From Massariosphaeria phaeospora (lineage: Eukaryota; Ascomycota; Dothideomycetes; Pleosporales), in the NCBI GenBank assembly GCA_011032825.1, contig JAADJZ010000014.1:806001-870000 (forward strand): a stretch of DNA of 64,000 nucleotides. Direction: 5' to 3'. The translations under genes and the position numbers were made by a program. A model generated the notes under the pieces. The model was given only the letters and a program-made list of their open reading frames with translations, did not search any database and was not told the DNA's origin. Positions 57,101-64,000 of this stretch are shown piece by piece (the first letter of the stretch is position 1; each line of letters begins with the position of its first letter).

Positions 57101-59110
57101 GAGTACGCATAAGCGAATACAAAATTAAAGTAGTTAAAAAATAGCTACAACTTAAGAACGTTAAGAAAATACAATTTTTTTTAGAGTTCTTAAACTTTAA
57201 CTAACAGTTTATTAAAGATTACTTGAAAATTGCTATACTTTTGACAAAGTTTACGCGAAAGAATACAGCTTTCGCATAAAGCAAAAAAGCAAAAAAAGCT
57301 TTCTAACAGCTTAAAAACGCAAGCATTAGTTTACTATGCTTCTAAATATTCTAAGTAAAACAACTTTTACGCTTTAAAACCAACGCGTTAGACTTTGCGC
57401 TAGAAGAATGTGCTAGTTAATTGCACAAAAGCAAATAGCACTCTATTGCTTACTACTTACGCAAGTTTTTAAGATTTAAAGAACAATACAACGTGTACGA
57501 CAAGAAGCTGCTAGCTATTGTTGCATGCTTACAGCATTAAAGAGTATACGCAAAAAGCTGCTTAAAACTTACAATATTTACAGATTACAAGAACTTAGTT
57601 AATTTTACAACTACTAAAGTACTTAACCAAAAGTAGGTTAGATAGTTAGAAATGCTAGACTAGTACAAGTTCAAGATTGTGTACACACTAAAAAAAAACA
57701 ATAGCAAAGCCAACGCTCTTAGCTAACAACATAATATTGCTAAAACAAAAGAAATTATCAATACCGCGATACTTAAGGTTAACTAAGACGAATTACTAAA
57801 ACCAGCTAGAACGCTAAATGTGCTCTTAAAGACTACAATTACAGTTTTAAAAAAATTGCAAAAAGCAATTATACAGCAACATTACGATGACCTAGTTTAC
57901 AATTACTTTAAAATTACAAGAACAACAAAACTTATTAAGCAAAACTACGAATTTAGCGAAATAAAAAACAAGGTTACTGCAATTGTCAAGAAATGTGCAG
58001 ACTATTAAAAGAACAAACACAGTACCTACGCACAATACGAAGAAATGCAAGCTCTAAAGCTACTAAACGAACTTTAGACTAATATCTCTATAAATTTTGT
58101 AACAGAATTGCTTTTGTTAAAGAACTTTGCTATAGAAATAGCCTACAACGCTATTATAGTTATAGTTAACTAATTTACTAAGTACGCAAAAATAATACCT
58201 TTTAAAAATACGTATACTGCGCAACAACTAAGATTCATTCTTCTAGATCGACTTATTTAATACTATAAAATACTTAAATTAATTATTAGTAACAAAGACA
58301 AGCTCTTTACATTGAACTATTAGACAACTTTGTTAGCCGCAATTAAAACGAAACGCAAGCTATCGACAGCGTATTATCTACAAACAAATAGATAAACAAA
58401 AAGAACAAATTAAACTATAAAGACATATCTAAAGATATACAGCAATAAACAACAAACTAATTAAGTAAAGCTTTTACTAATAGCATAGTTAGCGTATAAC
58501 AACAAGTTGTTAGAGTTTACAAAACAAACACTGTACTACGCGAATTACAAAAAACACTTACATTTCTTTAAAAAAACGCTTTTAGGCGCGAAAGCTAAGA
58601 CTGCTGCAAAAGTAGTAAAGAAGTTTAAAAAAGTACATAAGTTACTACAAAGCAAACTTAAGATAGCGCAGCGCTAAAGCATTTTATATGTTAACTAAAA
58701 ACAAAAAATAGCACTTTAGCTAAAGAGAAAGGATAGAGTTTATCTCTTTACAAAGAATTTGCGCACTAAACGACCAAGCAAAAGTCTAGACAACGTCAAA
58801 GTCAAACTATTTTTAATATTAAAACAACGAAGCTTAGTTAATTACAAATTAGACTTGCCTAAAGACGCAAAGATTTACTTAGTATTTTACATATTCTTGT
58901 TAGAACTAGCTAACTTACAAACGCTACTCTAGCGAACCTTTCGCTATAAAACTAAAAAAGAAAACGAATTTAAAGTCAAGAAAATTATTGCACACCAAGT
59001 TGTAAATAACCAAGAAAAATACCTAGTTAAATAGTTAAGCTACTTAGACAGCGAGAATACATAGAAACTAAATACAAACTTTACAAACTGCTACTAGATC
59101 CTAGCACAAT
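54180..59110 (+). pseudogene. gag-pol remnant of C
   Basis: Gag-like helices at about 54300-54700, including an open stretch of 67 codons from 54485; CCHC zinc knuckle at about 54825-54869 (C-Y-N-C ... Y-I-F-S-N-C, with the usual His now Tyr); protease at about 55870-55905 (LIDTEAQDNF, family DTGAQ); RT from about 56625 (LRLCVDF) with box YLNN for YLDD at about 56931-56955; RNase H about 57360-57740; an open stretch 57820-58008 before the integrase; integrase core about 58080-58560; chromodomain about 58970-59090 (EFKVKKIIAHQVVNNQEKYL). Protease Gly and RT Asp residues are changed, so it is inactive. Confidence 0.87.
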
Positions 59111-59644
59111 ACTGTTAGAACTAGTTAGGTACAATAAAACGTTGCTTTTTTACACCTCGTTACCAAGGCTATCTAACGTACTCTAAGTAAAAGAAAACAT
59201 CGCTAGACTATTAAAAAGACTTGCAGTCGCTTCTTGCTATTCTAGCAACAAGATGCTTGCTTTTTTAACTGCAATTGCCTTTGCTGTACGCTTTGCATTT
59301 TCGCGCAACGCCTGCTCAACTTCTGCTGCTTTTTTCTTTACTACTTTTAGCTAAGCTTAAAGACGCTCGCGCTTCTAACGAATAAGCACCTATTTATTTT
59401 TTAAAATCTAAATATTATAGTTCTTAAGATTTTGACGATTATACTTATTACACCGTTCTAAACGAACATGCACTTTGCAAACTAAGCTCGCAAAACAACA
59501 GCTTTAGCAAGCAACAAGCATAATGTTTCTAAACAAGTTAATAAATATTGCAAAGTTAAAACGTCGTGTAGTACTGTTAGAAGAAAAAGCTTTTAGCATA
59601 GCAAAAAGAAGCTTCAAGAACGAAGCATAAAAAGAGAAAAATAG

Positions 59645-60118
59645 TGTTACGATTAATAATCTGCTAAGCTGCTAAAAGAAAAAGATGCTTTTACCTTAGC
59701 GCTTAAGGTAACAAAGCACGGCTATACTTTAAGTAAGCTTAGCACGTAAGCTAAAGACTTCTCTTGACAACATAGCTTTTCTATATGCTCTCTTCGATCT
59801 CACGCTCTTTGTAGCACCTTAAGAGCAAAAGATTAAAGTGCTTTTATTAATCTGCTAGCTTTGCAAGAGCAAGGAGATTACACAAAGCACGCCTACGTAT
59901 ATAGTCAAGACAATAAACTTTTATAGCTTATTGTTTTCAATTTCAATTACCTAAGTTAACTTTTACTTTAACTTTTATACTCTTTGCAGAACGAAGCTCG
60001 CTACTGCCTTAGTATCAAACGCTATACAACTTTCCCCTTAGTTTATCAAACTTACTCAATTCCTAAGAACCAACCTAAGCCTAATAAACGACTCTTTCAA
60101 GTTCGCTTAGCCTTTACA
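59645..60118 (+). repeat. 3' LTR of C
   Basis: 474 bp; differences from the 5' LTR are mainly C/T and G/A. Confidence 0.93.
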
Positions 60119-60123
60119 ATGTA

Positions 60124-60956
60124 TTACGTAGTTAATTAGTACGTAAACAAAAGCATTTGCTCTATTAAATTGCTTTAGTTTAAAGTTAAAACAAGCAGCT
60201 ATTGCTAATAGCAACTTAAATAATTTTCTAGTAAGTGTAGCAGCGTACGTTTCTTAAGTAGTAACATTGTTTTATTAATTGCTTCAACAACAAGCTCTGC
60301 TTTGTACTTTTTAAATTAATAAAGCTAATTAAGCTTGTAGGTGTGTATACCTACATAAAGTTTAAAATTTAGCTTTTTTTCTTTTCGTACTCAAAAGCTT
60401 GGTATTTTAGTCTACGACTTAGTTTTCGCGTAGCTTTTAAAGTAAATTTTTTTTTTAGCTTTCTTAAAGCTATTGTATAGTAAATAGTTTTGCTTAAAGC
60501 TATTTAGTAAAAGTAGTAGTAGCAGCTCGCTGTAATATAAGTTGTATTTTTTTATTATCTTGCGTTTAAAACTTGCGTTATTTACTTTTAGTTTTTTAAT
60601 TTTTTATACGTTTTTTGCTTGTGTGCTTGCTATAAAAGCTACAGCTTACAACTTAGCAACGTATACTATTCTTATTATGTTACTAAGTAAAAATTAGAGT
60701 TTATTCTATTTGTGTAAAAGAAACACATAGTAATTAACTAGCATAGCTTTATTTTTAACACGTAAAAAGTTTCTACTCAACGGCTGTGTTTTACAAAATT
60801 AAAGCAAAGCTTAATTTAACTTCTTTACTTTAACTTCTAGCAGCGAATAAAGAAACTACTTGTATTTAACTAAGTTTTTTAACTGCGCGTGTAAAGCTGT
60901 AGGTTTTATTCTGCTATGCGCAAGTAAAGCTACATGCAATAGTATACTTAGTAGCA
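60124..60956. other. Unassigned AT-rich DNA right of element C
   Basis: No motif recognised; the likely continuation of 53009-53546. Confidence 0.4.
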
Positions 60957-61344
60957 TAACGTATTAGATTATTACCTTAGTTAAACTATTACCTTAGTTA
61001 GTTTTTGCTAAAAGTACTACCAACTTTATCAACGCAATATGTTACAACAACAAAATACAATAGCGTTTAACTAAAAAAGCTAAATTAAGCTTGCTCTTTT
61101 TACTTATTATAATTACAAATTTTAAAGCTTTTAACGCGTTGCTAAAGTATTTAACATACTACATACAACGTTAACTAATTAATACAATAAAATTGTATTT
61201 TTTTAATATAAACGCAATAGTTGCTAAAAGCTTACTACAACTAAAAAGCAAACAATTGTCTAATATATTTTTAACTTTAATTTGCAAGAATTTGCACTTT
61301 AGCTGTTTAAAGTAAGAAATATAAAAAATAAACTAGTAGCTGCG
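60957..61344 (+). mobile_element. 5' end of a D2-type pogo-like transposon (D3)
   Basis: Begins TAACGTATTAGATTATTACC with the D2 doublet ATTACCTTAGTTA(A/G). The following about 340 bases match the reverse complement of D2 (43800-43960 and beyond). It is cut at 61345 by the LTR of B3. Confidence 0.8.
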
Positions 61345-61845
61345 TGTTATTAGAAGTGTTCTTTTACCAAAGGTAATTACGATTAGACTTGAAAATTCTG
61401 CCTAAGAAATTGTTCTGTGTTTAAAAAGCTTGATAACAACAAAAAAACAATCTTAATTTTATTTTAAATAGAATAACAAAGTAACAATTTGTTGCCTATA
61501 AATCTAATCTATGTATAAAATATACTTAAAAAAGTTAACTACAAAAAATCTAAATTGTAAAAGAAATTCTGCTAATTTATATAGTTCTATAATTTTTTGC
61601 TAAAAGCGTTTTGCTTTGCTTGCTACGTTTTGCTACGCCGTAGTACTTGTAGCGCTCGTAGCAACTATTGCTTAGTATGCTACGTGCTAAGGCTTTGTAG
61701 CACTCGTAGCGCATTACGTAACTTTTGCTAACTTAATTTTACTTTGCGCGTTGCTGTACTATTGTCTTGCAAACTTGCAAGCTTTAACAATTTTTTTACG
61801 TTGTTGCTTAGTTTATAATACCTAGTATTGTCTTTGTTTGTAACA
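61345..61845 (-). repeat. 3' LTR of B3
   Basis: 501 bp, TGTTATTAGAAG at the left edge and TTTGTAACA at the right edge. Confidence 0.88.
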
Positions 61846-64000
61846 TTATCTCTCTCTTTAAGAATATCGTTCTAATAGCTGTTTTACTATGCTATGCTAG
61901 TTTTTTTTGCGCTTTGCATTAAAAGTGCTTTTTTTGTATAAAAGTAAGTTAACTTTAATTCTTGTCGTGTTGTAACTTTCTTTTGTATTTTTTTAAGTTT
62001 TAAAGTTTAACTATGCTTAAGGTTTTTGTATTTTTTTTTGCAAAGTTAACTATTTGTAAGCACGCTTGTTTTGCGCGTATCTATGCAATAGATTACTTTG
62101 TAGCAAAACTCTACTATTGCTACTTGTTAAAAAGTCTAAAGTGTTTTTTTTTGCTTAAAGAAACTTGTTTAGACTGTATTTCTTTTAGCTTAGTGTGTAG
62201 TTTTTTTTTTTAAAAAAAAAAGTTTGCTGCTGTTGCTAAGAAACAGCGGTTTCTACGTTAAAAGCTTTTTGCGGTAGAGTTTCAAAAGCTTAAAATTCGT
62301 TAGTAGGTCTTAGAGCTTCGGGCTTAAGTTAACGTAGTTGTTAGTAAAAAAAAAAAGTTGTTTGCTTGTAAGCTAGCAACGATTAAAAAGATAAAACGTC
62401 TTAAGAAAGCGCAGTCGAGCGCTTTTTTTAATTTTAAAAGTACGGTTTCTACCGATAGTCCTATACTGCTGCTACTCGAATTGTTTTTAGCTAACTTAAG
62501 CTAGTTACAAACTAACTCTTCTCTGCTCGCTTTTTTTTTTTTAATTTTTCTACTTTTTTAGAAAACTTGGATTCTTTGCTTTTAAATTTTGCTAGTAATA
62601 TGCTCGTACTAGTTCCTTGTAGTTTGTAAAATTCTGTATTAGTTTTTATGTATTCTAGCTTTCTAGCTATCCTTGCTATTTAACTAAGTATTTCTACTAA
62701 CGTTTAAACTTCTATAGGTTTTTAACTTTCTCAACTTTAAACTTTTTGTTTTTAAGCTTGATATTAGTTGCTACTTTAGCGTTTAGTAGTACTAGTTTAA
62801 GAAGTAATTTGTAAAAAACTAGATGTATGCGCATGCTTATAAGTAGCTATAGTTTAAATAATACAAGTTTCTTAACTTTTAGAATTTTAAATAGTTTTAT
62901 TTAAAAGTTGTTTAACTTGTTGCATAGTTGTTTAGTTTTTAGGTTTTTTTGTAAGAAGAAAACTTTATTTCTCTTTTTAAAAGTTAGTTTCTTAAGCTTT
63001 TTTTTATTTGCTAACTTAGCTATCGTAAAGTTCCTTTAAGCAATTCGTTAGCTCAATTCGTTGTGTAATTTTTGCATTCTAAAAGCTTTATTATTCGCTG
63101 CTAGCGAAATGCTTTTAATATTTTTTAGATTTTAATAAGCTACTAGCTTATATCTATAATTTGCGTAGTATAGCAAGTATTTTGTAGTTGTAAACTTTGT
63201 ACTATTGTAAGCTAATTGTGCTGTTAGTAGAAGTTTAACTTAGTTATTTTGCAGCTTGTTAGTGTACATTCGTAGGTACTGTTTTAGCATTTAGTTTGTT
63301 CGTTTTGTCTAGCTGTTTGTTTGCGAGTGAAAGCTAGTCGATAGCTTTTTTGCAACTTTTAACTAGGCTAAGAACGTATTCTAAAACTTTAATATAAACA
63401 GTTTGTTTCTATTAGTAATAAACTGTTCTAGCAATTTGTAATTAGCGACGAGTGCTTTTGTAACCTCGTAAGCTATTTTTTCTACTGTAATTAACTTTTC
63501 TGTTAGTACAAAATGTAATTTTTTAGTTAACTAATTTACAATTACCAAGATCGAGTTGCATAGCTATGCTAATTTGAGTTTTAACAATTTTAAAAGCTTT
63601 ACTATAAAGTCTATTATAACGCTAATTTATAAGCGTGCAAGTAGTTTTAGTAGTTAAAGTAATTTATAAAGCTTGTATCTCTTAGGTTTGTTTTTTAAAT
63701 AATTTAAATAGTTGCTTATTACTTTCTAAACTGTGTTTCGTACATAAAGCATTAAGTACTCGTTTAAAATTCGTTAAACTATTTTGTTAATCTCTAGGTG
63801 TTTATATGCTTGTAAAGCATGTAATTTTTAAATAAGCTATATAGCTTAAGTATTGTTTGTAACTATTTATCTTTGCTAGTCGTTTTTGCTTTATTTTTAG
63901 TGCATTCTTTTTTTAATGCTTGTAACTTTAGCTATTTTAGCTAATTGCAGTTAGTTGTATTTAAGAGTTTTGTTTAAGTTCTGTTATAATACTAAGTTGT
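61345..64000 (-). mobile_element. Gypsy element B3, minus strand, running off the window
   Basis: Its 3' LTR (61345-61845, 501 bp, reverse complement of the B LTR) is followed by the reverse complement of the B1 3' region. The open stretch 62013-62213 corresponds to the stretch 50999-50766 in B1 and is not a gene of its own. The chromodomain lies near 62600-62770 and the integrase near 63150-63700, both on the minus strand. The 5' part is outside the window. Confidence 0.88.

Larger units (their letters stand above)
53547..60118 (+). mobile_element. Complete Ty3/Gypsy chromovirus C (6572 bp)
   Basis: Two 474-bp LTRs (53547-54020 and 59645-60118), TGTTAC...TTTACA, with a perfect 5-bp target duplication ATGTA (53542-53546 and 60119-60123). 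All expected domains are on the + strand. Heavily stop-ridden. Confidence 0.94.

Overview
The window looks like nuclear DNA of a filamentous ascomycete, most probably a Dothideomycete (Pleosporales-like). The reasons are small introns with fungal splice signals, a fungal P450, chromodomain Ty3/Gypsy and pogo/Fot1-type transposons, and a two-compartment layout: about 10 kb of GC-balanced DNA (about 30.7-40.7 kb) between two AT-rich blocks (1-30.6 kb and 40.7-64 kb). The AT-rich blocks are transposons ruined by C-to-T/G-to-A change that resembles repeat-induced point mutation (RIP). Protein motifs can still be read, but frames are full of stops, mostly TAG. The organism is inferred; no rRNA, tRNA or marker gene is present.

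Left block. A Ty3/Gypsy chromovirus (A1, +) ends in an LTR near 5.05 kb and abuts an inverted, truncated copy of itself (A2, -). Next come LTR fragments of family A and a second family, B. A Mutator-like element (MULE, about 10.9-17.8 kb) carries a small foldback element and a pogo-like transposon (P1), and P1 carries another foldback element. Two more foldback elements and the 3' ends of two pogo-like transposons (P3, P2) follow. A complete minus-strand Gypsy element (F, 20854-28483) sits inside P2, and a pogo-like element E closes the block.

Island. It holds a probable host gene for a charged, coiled-coil protein (about 32.05-36.21 kb). A pogo-like transposon, P4, splits it at a TA, and removing P4 with one TA restores the frame. 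Then come a broken minus-strand ORF that ends tail to tail with it, two minisatellites, a small TIR element, and one apparently intact cytochrome P450 gene with two introns (minus strand, 38566-40281), the only clearly functional gene in the window.

Right block. A 62-bp perfect palindrome, pogo-like D2, and pogo-like D split by a complete Gypsy element B1 (44504-51676). A complete Gypsy element C (53547-60118, perfect 5-bp target duplication) follows, then a D2-like fragment cut by a third B copy running off the window.

The most unusual pattern is that nearly all pogo-like and foldback elements here share a terminal TAACGTA (RIP variants allowed), followed by an element-specific motif present twice in each terminal repeat. 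Elements with nearly the same transposase carry different doublets, and foldback elements with the same core carry different ends. This suggests modular ends and switching of transposase-binding specificity.
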